A DNA stretch of 64,000 nt from Glandiceps talaboti. Taxonomy: Eukaryota; Hemichordata; Enteropneusta; Spengelidae. A program made the translations under genes and the position numbers. The notes under the pieces are model-generated. The model saw nothing but the letters and a program-made list of their open reading frames with translations. It ran no database searches and was not told the DNA's origin. The DNA lies in assembly GCF_964340395.1 (NCBI RefSeq), contig NC_135551.1, positions 26,098,380-26,162,379 on the forward strand. Direction: 5' to 3'. Of the stretch, positions 32,765-48,000 are shown piece by piece; the first letter of the stretch is position 1; the number at the start of each line of letters is the position of its first letter.

Positions 32765-34161
32765 ATGGCGACCGACAAACTAAAGAATATACAGTTAATC
32801 GCACTCCTCTTGGCAGTTCTCTATGTCGTGTGCACCGAAGTCAATGCTAACGAGTCAGGAGGGGATTCCCCGAGGACAAATACGGGTACGGATACTGAAC
32901 GAAGATCATCCCCTGGTGACGAAACATGGCGTAATATCTATCTCAACGAAACGAAATACAAAAGGTCGTATCACCGCGATGGGGATGTTGTTCTCGGAGG
33001 TTTATTCGACATCCACCACTCGAAGGCCGGAAAATGTACAGCATTCAACGCAAGGGGTGTTCAATGGATGTATACAATGATTTATGCAATTGATGAAATC
33101 AACAAACAGGAGGATTTCCTACCTAATATTACTCTCGGTACGTATTTTACTTCTTTATGACGAGTTTATTTTTATCGTGACAGTCAAATTCCTAATAAGG
33201 ACAAATTCATACATGATGTATAATTCTTCTCTCTGTACTTAGTTATTGCGTTTGTTTGTGTTGTTTGGATGGATGGTTGGTTGCTAGCTTTGTTCGTTTG
33301 TTTGTTATGTGCATTTTATTTGTTCATTTGTGAGTTTTTTTGTGCATGTAAATCCACGTTTGAACTCTCTTGTTGCTTGTTTGTTTGTTTGTTTGTTTGT
33401 GTGTGTGTCTGTCTGTCTGTCTGTATGTTTGTTTGTATGTTTGGTTCAGCTATTTATACTGCTGAAAGTTTCCCTTTGCGGTGTTTTTTGTTCACCTAAA
33501 TTTATTACGTTCCTGCTTAGTCAATTCAAATTGACCTCCTACAAAAGGTCAACTCATGTATGACACTGGCAATGTGTACCATTTTGCAATATTATATTAT
33601 TATATCAAGTGATTTAATTAAGTCAAATGTAATTACAAATGAAGGTCAATCATCAACACAACTCATTCTAACTGATTAACTATACATGGCAGGCAGAATA
33701 CAAACGCAAACGTTCAAACAGAAAAAAACCCCCGATTATCACTACAACTCGCTTGATAACTGCATGCAAAAACATCGCCACCGTGATGTGGAAATATAGA
33801 TGTACATGGGGGTGGGGGCTGATGATAAAATCACCATGCTTGATGTCAAACCTTGAACTACTGTCGTTATTATGACGTCATAACTCGACAGTTTATCTGG
33901 ATTTCCAATTTCCGTCAAGTAAACTACTAGTATAGTATTTCAGACAAAATTAGATAATTACTTCCATAAGCTTTCAAGTCTGGCACTCGACTTTTTCTAT
34001 CACGCGTCCGTTTTAGAACCACTGGCAAGCAAATTGATTTAATAGTACATAAAATAAAATATTAGAATATAAGAAATAAAAAAACTATAACAGAAGAAAA
34101 CCACGTGAGCAGAAAAGCAGACAGACAGAAAGGCAGACAGACAGATAAAGCCAGAGACAGC

Positions 34162-34258
<97 letters not shown>

Positions 34259-35824
34259 GAACGAACGGGCAGACAGACACAGACACAGCCATAGACATAG
34301 ACACAGACATAGACACATACACAGATATAGACATAAAGATTGACAGGGACACGCTATCCAACTAACTTACTGACGGCAAGATGAAACACAAATAATACAA
34401 TAAAGTTGGGGACAATGCCATGATAGAAACTGCACAGTAACTGTCAACAAGTACGTTGAGGTTGCTTGGATAGTTACACTTGATATTCGTTACTAAGACA
34501 TTCAGGAATGAACTCATTGGCAATCTAAATTCTGAGATTTGGGTTATTTGTGTTTGCCAGTTTTGACCGCCGACTTGGTCAATTGCCCGGCGACATATCC
34601 CCGGTAGAGATCACAGCGACGGCGATTAAAATACGATATTTGCTTCCCATTTACTAACACATGTTACAATCGTTGTCTTAGCAACGATGGGACGTACATC
34701 TGTGTGAGGTTGGTACTTCGTTTTTGAGGAGGTCAAAATCCTACTGGCCCATGTACATACTATAAACCGTTTCTTATTAGTGTTCACCGGTTCTGTTTGA
34801 TAAAACCACACAGAAACCACGCAGAAACCATACAGAAACCACACAGAAACCACATAGAAACCACACAGAAACAGCACATTCTACACTTTCAGATAGCAAG
34901 GTTGCAACTGAAATAAACCATACAAACGTACGGCCACTAGATACAGGGTCAGTGTGTTTGTCATACAATATTTCTTCATTCTGTAATAATTCTGACATGT
35001 ATTACTTTGATATCATTTCCGATACACAAAGTGGTGTTATCACAGAATATGACTTCGAAAGCTGACTTTACATAACACCTAAAATTACAGCTAAAATGAT
35101 GTCGGTTTGGTGTTTCATTCATGGGACATTACGTTTGTAACACAAAGATAGATATATTACATCTCTAGACATTGAAGACTAATAAACATGGCTATTCTTT
35201 TTCAGTGCAGTAACCCAGTGTCTAAGGGGTAAACCATTTGATTTCTGGTGGGAGGGGGTGGGGGGGGTGGAGGATTTGAACCCAACAATAAGAAAAAACT
35301 TTGTCCACCATGATAGCAAAATTTTTGAAATTTAAGGACTAAAAGAGTGTTATCTGTTGTTATTTTGACATATCAAGGTGATAACAATACCCTTTCCTGG
35401 TCACAATTAAAATTTGATTTCAGAAAACTAAGGCCGAGAAAAATCCTCGAAGTATATTGTTGCATCCCATACCATTTATAATTATTTTATCATTGTGTAA
35501 AATTACAGGATTCATTGAAGGTACTAGGTCAAGTCAGTATGCTCAGTAATTTGATTTGATGGTAGCATTTTGGTTTGTTTCAGCATTTGCCAACAGTTAG
35601 TATACATGTATCTCGAAAGTCCTCCAGCGGCCCCCCCCCCATCAGAAATCAAATGGTGTACCCCTAATGAAAACATTACACATGCACTTGATGATTTAAT
35701 GACTTCAATTGTTTATTTTATAACTGACATAATCAACATATCAACTTCACTACTTCTATATGTCCCCACTTTGCACGGCACCTATATATGTAATTCTTTC
35801 TTTTACATTTGAAGTAGTCTGAGG

Positions 35825-35889
<65 letters not shown>

Positions 35890-38800
35890 GAATGTCATGT
35901 CACATGAGTGAAACAACAAGCTAACATCATTTTAGCTGTAAACTCAGTTTGTGTTCCTTTGTATAGATTCTTAGGGCTATTGTGATGAGGTGAAAAACGA
36001 ATGATGTGTGACGTTTTCCATTAACCAATGAAATAAACTCTATTTGGGGATTTTTGTTGAATACAATTGACTGATATTCACACGTCTTGACATCCAAAAG
36101 TCACCACCTTTTGATTGTGTTAGATTAAATGGCGTAACTATAGCAACATAATCGACCGGTGTAATCAGTGCCTAATAGCGACGTTATGTTTTTATTATCA
36201 AATTTTCATTTTGAAGCGAGTGAGTGATTCGGACGATTAAAAAACTAGATTTAATATTCCAATCTTCTAAAACATCATGACCAGATAAAACCCACACAAA
36301 GCAGAAAACATAAACAGAGACAATACAGGACTGTCAATCACTTACCTACCTGCAACATAGCCGCCCACACATTTCTTCTTTTTAAAAAGAAAATAGGCTA
36401 TAGCCAAATATGTATTATTTAGAGTATTCACAACTGTCTTATTTCATCTTCGTAATATGCACAAATGGATTTTTAACAGTGAAATGGGAATTTTGATAAA
36501 TGTTTTGACTTTTGGAACTTTTGCAATAGTTAGGTATTGGCTGCATCATAAAAAATTTCATAATTTCATTTACCTCTTTAAATTTGGGGTTTAATAGCAA
36601 ACTGGTTGCAATAGCAAAATGATGCAATATTTAGCCAGCGAGTGAGACTGTTTCCTAAGAAATCTACCCATTCTCCTTATTTTACAACAGAATAAACAGA
36701 ATGACAATGTTAACAGATTTTACCAGTTTATTAACCAATCACATCTGTTCCTATTTTTGTCAGTTTAATGTTATCATATATTTATTTTAGTTTTGATTTT
36801 TTAAAGCATATTTATAGTAGCCACAAAGTTAAATTGTGTTGCTTGAAGACATCAAGACGTCCACAAAGGTCAATGACCTCTCCCCTGCATACACGTGACT
36901 TTACTATACCAAGTCGTATATCAGTTCTTTCCATTAACACTGACCCCTTACCACATAATCAAATGATGACGTCACGACGATTTTATGACAGTGTCTCGTA
37001 AAGTTGTCGACTTGTCATAATGTTTATATACGATTATCAAAAACGGCTTAGTCGTTCATTTCACCCCAATTACATGTAATAATTATATTAACGATGGTCG
37101 TAAAATTGAATTGACAGCAACAATGTTTCCATTAAGTCAATTAAGACTTCAGCAGCAACTCAGACAAGGAGTTGGTTATAACCCGCTACACACAAACTTT
37201 AATATTAGCTCCGGTAGAGGACTGCTAATCCTGTACATGTCAAACTCCGAGTCAACATTTTGACAGCTAAAGGGTATAAAATTAAATTGACAGCAACAAT
37301 GTTTTCATTAAGTCAATTCGTAAACGACAAAATATTGATAGTGACAGCCGGATATCAATACTAATTTTCCCTCCAAATTATCACTTATGGAAAATTAATG
37401 GGGGTTTTTTGGCGCACGATTACTTTATCACGTACAGAAATATTTAGTCAGGTTATCTACATACTTATATCTTGCCTTGATATCCTTTGTAAGAAAAGAA
37501 TATTAACGTCAGAATTGCACTTATTGATCAGGACTGTTTTACTCATAACATTTACACTACCCTGTAGGTATATATTCGTTGAATTATTCTTTTTATATTA
37601 AGTAAAGTTGGATCATATACAGATAAGCTCGCTTTCTGTACTAAACATAGATGTTTTAGAACTAGCGTGTGTGGTCAGTTTATTGTCAATGTACACCCAA
37701 GGGCGTGTAAACCGTCTTTACACTATTTCTCCCTAATGGACTCTATATCATAGACGTTTACATATTAAACATGTCGCAATTTGTGCTAATGGCTAAATAT
37801 AAATAAATGTTATATCGATTACTTTTTTCAATTAAGTTTTTGACGGATAGATTTGCTAAGAGATTTTAGGTTTCAAAAAAAAGAGAAGAAGATATTTGTA
37901 ACCTTTACAAATGTAAACTATAGGGGTGATAGTCTAGTCCTAGTCTCGATGCCAACATGGTCTCTGAATAAACCACGCCTAGTCAAAGTCTCTCACATTC
38001 ACTATATATTTCTTGCGAGACTTTTTCACACAATTTTCGCGATTTTATTATTTTTTCTCTCCAATACGTAAAGAAAAGTTTAGGGTCGGCGTGAAAAACC
38101 GGAACCGGAACCTAACCGGTGTCTATTGTATGCAGAGGCGCATGTCCTGTGAGATACTATACACTTGGTCATATTGCATTACACAAAATTACAACATGTG
38201 ATCAGTTGATTGCCAATCAAAACACTTCGAATCAGAATGTAACATTAATTATTCAATTCTACGAACGCATAACCTACACCAAGAAAGACGTGAGTGCAGC
38301 TTTTAATTTGCATTAATCAAAAGTCGACATGTACACTGATTGACACAATATCTCAAAGGTATGCTTGCCTATTAAAGTCCGATGGTATCTATCGTGTCGA
38401 TGTGAGCCATCGACGACTCAGAATTTATTCCAAGTATTCAAAAATGACCTAAGGATGTAGCTACTTACAGCAAGTACCTTTTGAAGCAAAGTCTTAAATT
38501 TGGTGTCGGATTTTACTACCTCTCGTAAACTTGCAATGAGTAGAGACATACACACTTCATTTTGTCATGCATGACTATATTAAGATAGCCAATGTGATGG
38601 ACTAGGTTGTCCGTTGAACAGCTTTTTAAAATATTTTTTCTAGCCTTACTTGTACTTTGAATACCTGTGATTTTTTCCAACTCCTGAACACGTCATGGGT
38701 TAATAATTTAAAGGCCTGTGTTTCAATCTCAGGACACTGCTTTAGTGTTATATTACTAAGGATTCCATTGGGATAATTTATTTTCAATCTGGCCCAACAT

Positions 38801-41435
38801 TTGCTACAATCATGAGGTTTTTCAAACAACCGATTTTCACACCTAGATTGGAATCCTTATCCAAAGTGGGCCTTTAAGTCACAATCTGGAATTTTGGAAA
38901 AGGAGTTTGTAACCGTAAATAAATCCTGAAGAGAAAAGAATCTATCTGCGCAATACTTAGTCAAGATTCACGATCGAGAAATCTTGATCGAGATAAAAGA
39001 ACATAATTAACATTAACCTGAGGGGACTGAAAGTAATGACATCATCAATCAAGCATAACCTTTAACGCCCTCAGTGTCATGTTAATATGCTATCAATTTG
39101 AGATAAGTTCATTACTTGTCCATCATATGTAGTCGTCGTCGTCAAGTTTTACCCGTTAAAGGTGTTTTGAAAATCTAAAGTGACATAAGCCGAGTTTATA
39201 GTCGATCGCAATCAGTGAAAGTATTACACCAAACCGTTTCCTTGACACTTAGTCTAAAATCGCGAGTCTAAGTCGAGATTCACAGGGGTCAGCGAGCATG
39301 CAAATGATTGATCGATCAAATGATATAGAGATTGAAACACAGGCCTTTAAAATATTAACCCATGACGTGTTCAGGAGTTGGAAAAAAATCACAGGTATTC
39401 AAAGTACAAGTAAGGCTAGAAAAATATTTTAAAAAGCTGTTCAACGGACAACCTAGTCCATCACATTGGGTAGGCAAATCGATTTTTTATAGTGTTGGAC
39501 AAGGATGTAAAAACAAGCCATATGGCAAAACATTTCAAGTTGAGTTTACATAGTTATTCAGTCATTTATTATTTTATCTCGATTTCCATCAGTTATACAG
39601 TTAAGAAATGTACACAATTAACGGTTAAACAAATTTTGTAGCTCCCTCTCTCCTCTCAAAAATTGTTAAGACCTGCCAAATGAAACTACAGGATTATCTT
39701 AGCCATCCATTCTATCACTTACACTACAGCGGAGAACTATATGGTACAGTGATGCATAAATAACAGTGATAACCAAGTACAATAACTGTGGATTTCACAT
39801 GCATACATGTATAAGGAGATGTCTCATAATGTCTCTCTAACATATACAGGGAGGTACTTAGCCAACCATCTTCCATATATCTTGACTTGGGAGAAAAAGA
39901 AAAATATCACCTTTATTGCTACGTAAACTGATTGCGAAGAGACACCTCCAAGGTGAAACCCTTTTCGAAAATAAGACCATGTCGGAGGTCATTTAGAGGC
40001 ACAAAATATCAAACCATAGACATAATTTAAAGTCTTACAATGATTGAATATAGTATTAAAATACCAGAATTGAGACAGTAATACTATGCAGTACATATTA
40101 TCTGGCTATGACGTGTATATATTTTGCAGATGAGCACTCGGTAAATGACTTTTCCTGAACAAACATATCACAAATAAAGAGCAAAACATTGCAAGTCCCC
40201 CTTTCAGATTTAAATCAGAATTTTGATGGCCTAATGACTTCTCGATCTCAGCCCCTTCCAATTGTCGTAAATTTTGCTCATTTCTGTAGTGTACGTTGGA
40301 TATGCAACAGCTTAATTTAATCTGAATTCACTCTTGTACGCATCATCCCAGAGCCAAGTAAACCACTGCTACAGTATAAGATATTAAATTATAATTAATT
40401 TAGAATTGACTCACATGTGTATGATGGTCACATGTATTATTCAGAAAATATAAAGAAATCCCCTTAAATAGTTTTAAAACAAAGTTTGCATAATAGTCAG
40501 CAGCCATTTTACTGACATGTAAAGTAAAGCCCTCATGAAGATATATTGCCCATCACCAAAAAAAGAAAAAAATTGAAATGCCAAAAATATGGGTAGGTCG
40601 GGCCCGTTGAACAGCTTTTTTATTTTTCCTGGCCTAAATACAATGTATATTATGTATACCTGCGTGGTACTCATCATTCGATACAGTGACACAGAACGGC
40701 GAACAAATTTCCTACTCGTAAATTATGACATGCCATAGGGTTTGATTTTAGAGAAAACCATGTTGGCAATAACATAAAGAAGTGATCGACGACGTTTTAT
40801 GAACTCATGCATCGTACACTAATAAGCTTATACGGCTCCATACTTTGGCATCGATGACGCTCCCCTTCTATTACATGTAACATAGAAAATATATGGATAT
40901 ACATACACACATACACATACATACATACACACATACATACATACATACATACATACATACATACATGCATACATGCATGCATGCATGCACGCACGCACGC
41001 ACGCACGCATATATATGCATGCATACATACATACATACATACATACATACATACATACATACATACATACATACATACATACATACATACATACATGCAT
41101 ACATGCATACATGCATACATGCATGCATGCATGCATGCATACATACATACATACATGCATGCATGCATGCATGCATACATACATACATACATACATACAT
41201 ACATACATGCATGCATGCATGCATGCATGCATGCATGCATGCATGCATGCATACATACATACATACATACATACATACATACATACATACATACATACAT
41301 ACATACATACATACATACATACATACATACATACATACATACATACATACATACATACATACATACATACATACATACATACATACATACATACATACAT
41401 ACATACATACATACATACATACATACATACATACA

Positions 41436-41466
<31 letters not shown>

Positions 41467-44400
41467 GTCTATATATAAATAGATATCATTTTCTCAACAT
41501 TTATATAGGCTACAGTATCCACGATGCCTGTGGTGATCCCAATATTGCCGTCAAGGAATCTCTCGATTTCATAGGCCAGGGTCAGAGTTCACGACGGAAG
41601 CCGTGCAGATGGTAAGTATAGGCTTGCTGTAACCTAAATTTCACAACATGTTTATGAAACACAGACTTTTACATCTCACTCGTTGGATCAAATCAATAAA
41701 AGAACAATGTTTTTCTTGTCAAAGATCAGATTCCATATACTTAACTTGTTTTAATGTGTACATTTCATTCGAAGAATTGAGGATGTAAATGGAATCAGAT
41801 CGTGGGAAATATAAGGAGACTCTTTTAGCTTCTGTAAGGGGATATTTTGTCTGTATTAAAAAGAGCGTGTATTCACTGTTACAGACCGCTGCAGGTTAAC
41901 GTGTTCACTGGCTCTGTTTTATGCAACCACACAGAAACCAATAGGACATAGCATATGCTACACTTAAGATAAAAAAACAAGATAGAATGAATAGTTTCTT
42001 GCAATATTGTCTCGATGAAATGAACTAAAGTACCACCATGCAGACATCAAAACATTGGTACATGGTACCCACGGTGCCTACGTCTGGTTGCAGTAATTTT
42101 ACATGGTTTATTTCAATTAGACAATGTGTAGAATATGCAGTTTCGTTAGATTTCTGCATGGCTGTATCAAACAGACAAAGTGAACACTAACCTGCAGTGG
42201 ACTGTATACATTTTCATCTGTTATACATTTTTGTCCCTTGATTGTTTTTTAGGAGTGTCATTATATATGAATATCCTTCGATTAGATTTTCTTAAATTGT
42301 TAGTTTTAAACTTGTAATTATACATTTTATTCTGTTTACCCTGCAAAGTGTTACGTTTGCTAAATGTGTTTTAATTTTCAAGGGCAAATGATACGGGCGT
42401 GGGGCGAGTCATTACGGTGATTGGTCCTCGGACGAGCACAGCTTCGAAGTCCGTAGCCTCACTCCTTGGACTTTTTCACGTACCACAGATCAGCTATGCG
42501 TCAACAAGTCAGTTGCTTAGCAACCCACGATTCCAGTAAGTATGCAAAGGATGGATAATTACGCCAAATAGCTATTTGTTAGTGGGGGGATTTTTTATAA
42601 ACGGGGGACAGACCGGATATATAAAATGTCATGAGATTGGAATAATTCAAACTTAATTCGACGAATTGAGGAAGGAAATGAAACCAGATCGTGATAAAAA
42701 GACTGTGACAGTTATAGCTCTTGTAAGAGGATATACAGGACCATGTCCACCATACGAAATTAACATTGTGTTTATGCAAACCATATTGCTACAATTATAT
42801 ATAGTCTACTTCTAACCTAGGCTGTAAACAGTCGTCTTTATATTTTTGTCATTTATCTTTAATTATATTATTGTTGCCGCTGAAATTAATAGAATAAAAC
42901 ATAGTGTGCGCTGGATGGACGTTCCATGAAGTCAAGACGACTCTATAGTCTAGATTATATTTTACGTGTTCGAATCCTTAGTGAGTGAGTAGCGCGCGTT
43001 CTGTATGTGCATCCTGCATGTTGGCTATTGTATGTTATAGGTTATGTATTTGTACACAACTAGTATATAACAAAACATATTTCAGAAGGTTTTTTTTAGG
43101 AATACGACAAAATATAATCTGCGTCTGAATACAGACTACTCCTAACCCCTAGATGTGCTAAAGCAATGAGTAAAACAGACCTGATCATCAATAAGTACAA
43201 TCCTAGTCTAGTTCCTATACGCGTACGGTATCGTTACGATTTACACCTCCACTCGCAGTTTAGTTAGAGACCATGTTGGCATCCAGACTAGTACAATCCC
43301 GACGTTTCGAAATAACATTTGTTTACAACAGATAAATGCAAGATATAAGCAGGTAGAAAACCTGACAAACATCTCTGTGTCCTGAAATAGAACGATACAC
43401 CGCAAGTTCTAATGAATGGTAAAGTATGCAATAGAAAGATCTTCAAATCACCCGCACCAAAAAGAACCCCAAAACACACCCTGAAAGATAGAATAACTCC
43501 ACTAAGCGTCCCAGTTAAATGGAATGACGTAAATATCATGGGGTTCTAACGTTCCAAGGCGGAAAACAATTTCCTCCTCCTTCAACCTCAATTGATCTTC
43601 ATTATCAGAATCCTTACAAATTCCTGAAATAGATATATATGATACACTATGTTCGTTCACAGATACAGGATAGTTCCGATTCTTTTATCTGGTCATTCGG
43701 AGATGTTCCACAAAGCGATCAGATCACCAAGACGACTTACAGTCGAATCTATAGATATAAAAAAAACACATTTCTGGCATGTAATGTAACACAATACTCC
43801 TAACCCCTAGACAGTGAGGAACCACTTCTTGTACATTAAGGAAAACTGTAGTATAAATCATTCCAATGGGTAAGGGGTTTGAGGAGGAAAATCCCAATGA
43901 TTAGGTACTGCGTGTGTGTGGGGTGGGGTGGGGGCTTATCAAATCAGCTGATGGGTAGAAGGATGGATACTACAATATCGAGTGTGATGGCACTCTTAAA
44001 CTCTTTATTGCAATAGACAAAGACAACTTACGAATGACATTCAACTTTTACCTCAAGTATCTTTCACAATGGTATGACGAAATAATGAAATAATGTCCCA
44101 ACGAAGATTGCTGATGGGTTAATTCATTGACTGCATCCGAGATTATATTACAAGGAGGGTTGGGTGAGGACGTAGTCAACTAATTAATATATGAGTCTAC
44201 GAATCCAGGATAGTAAAGATCAGCTACATACATCATGTCTTATCAATTTGATAGTCACTTTGTACTAAACGATTCCAGTAGGTGTCTGCTCCATTCACAT
44301 ACTACAAGTCACAGCTATATCTTAATCATGCCAATTACTTAATAACCCATTGCACGTGTATAACCTACGACTTGAAGTAAAAGTCGCAGATAATAAACTA

Positions 44401-44919
44401 CGTTTCCACTATTCTGATAATGACAATTCCAATTAGTGCCTTGGTATTGAATTTAAGTAAACATATATATATATATATATATCTCCCTGAGAAGACTTCA
44501 TTGATAATCTAGCCGATCCATACATCTCCTGATTATCTGAGGCACTTAATTAATGGATTAGAGATAGATGGTTTTGATAAGCATACAGACGTCTAAAACA
44601 TGATATGATACACATGGACGTTTAAATTACTAGTAAAAGACAGGTGCGTTGATTAGATAGGGTGAACTGCGTGCGTTGACTTTTGATATTGGCGTATAGT
44701 AGTGAAGAAACACGTCAATCATCATGGTTGTTATGATCTCGTTCTTGCAAGTACCTTATTTTAGAAAGCTGTTCATTCGAATATATTGCTCTTTTAATGA
44801 CGATTGATTACGGTATGTGATAATGAAGGATTTGTCACGTAGGAATCGATCAGATATCATGTGTATATAATCCTATCGTGTCTGGAAATTTAACCCAATT
44901 AATAGTTCATCCCTATGTT

Positions 44920-45006
<87 letters not shown>

Positions 45007-48000
45007 TAAATTGGGTACGCATGCGTAGAGCGGAAGGCATGGTACTGTATGTTCTATCGATTTGTGTATGAAACCAACCACAGCTTAGTTTTGACATTCT
45101 GCCAACACGTCTTAATAATGTGAAGGAAGCGTTTGGTCATTTAAGCATGAAAACCTATTAGGACTCAGATACGTAAATCCAGGACATACATCTCATAGGG
45201 ATGAACTCGTCATCCGGATGAATAAATGGGAAACATTTCCAGACAAGATAGGATTATATAATTATCTGGGGCAAGCGACATAAAATAGATTTGCTTTATA
45301 TATACACACATGTGTCCGCTTCCCGAGTCCTAATGAACCATCAGTAGTTTGTATACATAATCGGATTTTATAGGAACTTGTAAACTCCGTATTACTACCC
45401 AGTATACATATAAATTAATGTTTTCTATTTGACAGATACTTTATGCGTACTGTTCCACCTGATGGTCTTCAAGCTGTCGCCATGACCGACTTTATTGAAC
45501 GTATTGGATGGCAAACTGTGGCGGCGCTGTACGGCGACGACCCAATGTACAGTGTTGATGGTATGACGATGTTTGAAAGTGAAGCCGTAGCTAGGAATAT
45601 ATGCATTGCTTACAAAAATAAATTTGGTCTGCAGAGTTCAGAAGAGGATATTTATGAAATTTACAATGGTTTAAGGTATGAATTTACTAATGTGTTTTCA
45701 TATAAGACAGTCATCTTTATAGTGACATGATGGTTGATATAAACCTTTTTATGAAAGCCTACGAAAGGCGGATTATTTCCTCACCAGTCATTTGCTCTGA
45801 AATTTGGCAAATTTAGGTTCCTAATCATAAATGTAGTTATTTTCGAAAAATTCGCCTCACAAATGAGGATAAATAAATGGCAATACAGGAAGCGATCATC
45901 AAAATGAAAACAATTACCTCATCTCGAGTATGCCATTAACATTGATATATTCCTCGTGAAACACTGTGAAATGATCGGGGGGGGGGTTGTAGTACTCACC
46001 TATAATTGTTCTCACTTCGGGTCTAATAATTGCCTATGAACAGCGCTCCCAGTGGCCAAATTTTGCAATCTTTTGTCTTTTTTGAAAATTAGCATATTGA
46101 CTAGTTGATCGAACACGATAATGTCACATCACCATGGCAACTTCTAATATTACCACTTTGAATCAAATGAGACACTCTGATGTGTCAATCAAATATGTGT
46201 TACACTCACAAGTAAACGCAAGCTAAGACCACTATCATGATCTGAGACGAAAGTAATGCGTAATGACGCTTGAAAATATGGGTAGGCAATATATGTGTAA
46301 TAACAAATATTTTACAAATTTTAATTTTTTGGCAGTTTATTGAGTTAATTAACACGGACTTCGTCTATTTATACAATATCATTTTATTTGAGATATTAGC
46401 CATGAATTGCTAACAATAACAAAAATAATATTATTTGTTATATTGCGCGTTCCCACACTGTGCTCAAAGCGCTTTACGGTTATAATCCCTGTCATGGATC
46501 TGTAGTGGCTCGATGGCCCTTTATACTTCTTCAACTAACTTCCTAGGGAGCATATAGTCCATTGCAGTCTCCGTAGGTGCATAGGTTTAAATCATTCACA
46601 TTGCAACCTCTATCCTACCAGGTCACCAATTGTACAGCTGGGTGAACTGGAACACAGACGTGTGTCTAATTTTGCCACTCTAACCATTCATGCTTCATGA
46701 AGTCACGTTCGATTTTCAAGTAGAAAAGCACGGTAAATTCATTCTCGCAAGCCAGTTGTTATTTCTACCACTACATTTTGAAAGGAGGCTCGAGGCCGTG
46801 GTTTGCGACGATGGGTACATTTGCTTTAACCATTAGTAATCCAAAATAAATAACCATTACTCGTCCATACAACCATATTCTCGTTTTAAAAATAATTATA
46901 TTTTGTGTTGTTGTTTAGGGAATTTCCTGATGTCAAGGCTGTGGTAGTATTTGCACTGGATACAACCATTCTACATTTGTTTAAAATTTTATCAAAGACA
47001 GACGTCAGTGGGTACACGTGGATTGCATCCGATGCATGGAGTGATGTTCCCCGACTACGGACTGCACCCTACGTATCTGTGGTCAAGGGTCTTGTTGGCT
47101 TTTCTCCACATACCCACCATTCTCTGAAACTATTAACCTACCTTCAAGGCCTGAAGCCAAGCGAACGTTACCATGACCCATTTTTCATGAAATTTTGGGA
47201 AAACAATTTCGGATGTTCTTTCGACTGTTTGGATGAAACTGAGAGATGTTGTTCTGGAAGAGAACAAATTCTGGATAATGATAACTTTTTGATAGACCAG
47301 AGTAGATTGTTCGCTATTATCGACGCCGTGAGAGCTGTAGCTTACGCAATACAGAAATATTGCGGGTCAAGTAGTTCACAATTGACAAGTGTACAGTGCG
47401 TGCGTCGCCTCTCTAACATGGACGGAAGTACGTTTTTACACGAACTAAAATCAGTGGAATTTAACGGATCGACGGGTGTGTACTTTAACCATTCCCTCGG
47501 AGATCATTACAACCCACAGGCGTGGTATGATATCGAAAATCTACAGCCGAGTAGTCAATCTGATGGATTTGAATTTCGGGTGGTAGGCAGTTGGAAAAGT
47601 AATCTAACTCCCCATCTTTCAGTAAACCTGGATGCTATTTGGTGGAATCAGAACGACTCGTACAATGCCACAGCAAATGAACGCTTTGGGGATGTGCATC
47701 ACACTGTACCCAGGTCATTTTGCAGTGTAAACTGTCCGCGCGGAAAACGGAAAGCCCCTCGCGAAGATATACCGTGCTGCTGGAAATGTTACGACTGTCC
47801 ACCGAATCATTATAACGACATAGACAATTCAGACCACTGTCATCCGTGTAGCGAGGAACAAAAAGAATTGCCTGATAGAAGTGGTTGCATAGATTTGCCC
47901 CAGTATCACCTCATAAATAGGCCAGGTGTCTGGATCTTAATCCTGGTTTTTAGTTTTTTCGGAATTATATTTTGCATAATTACAAGTGCAATTTTCTTTC

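Larger units (their letters stand above)
33138..41508 (+). other. GPCR intron 1 (8.4 kb), repeat-rich
   Basis: The intron holds TTTG/TCTG repeats (33380-33440), a GACA tract (34106-34330), a CCACACAGAAA-type 12-mer repeat within a foldback relative (34765-34960), a GT tract (35828-35887), an inverted-repeat element (38588-39472), an inverted dispersed module (40560-40650) and a CATA/CATG array (40900-41464). A block starting ATTGACAGCAACAATG occurs twice, 181 bp apart (37112 and 37293). No coding exon is recognised inside. The very long intron follows the signal-peptide exon. Confidence 0.7.

Noticed and set aside
32299-32783. 71- and 97-codon frames just before the GPCR start
   Set aside because: Overlapping frames without motifs, and not joinable in phase to the signal-peptide exon. 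More likely promoter or 5' UTR.
38626-39553. Frames sharing a [14 protein letters not shown] segment on opposite strands
   Set aside because: Produced by the inverted ends of the 885-bp repeat element.
40893-41615. A 240-codon frame joining IHTY repeats to the GPCR exon 2 sequence
   Set aside because: The frame passes through the microsatellite in intron 1 and only by chance continues into exon 2. The acceptor at 41507-41508 and phase match to exon 1 give a proper class C receptor sequence.
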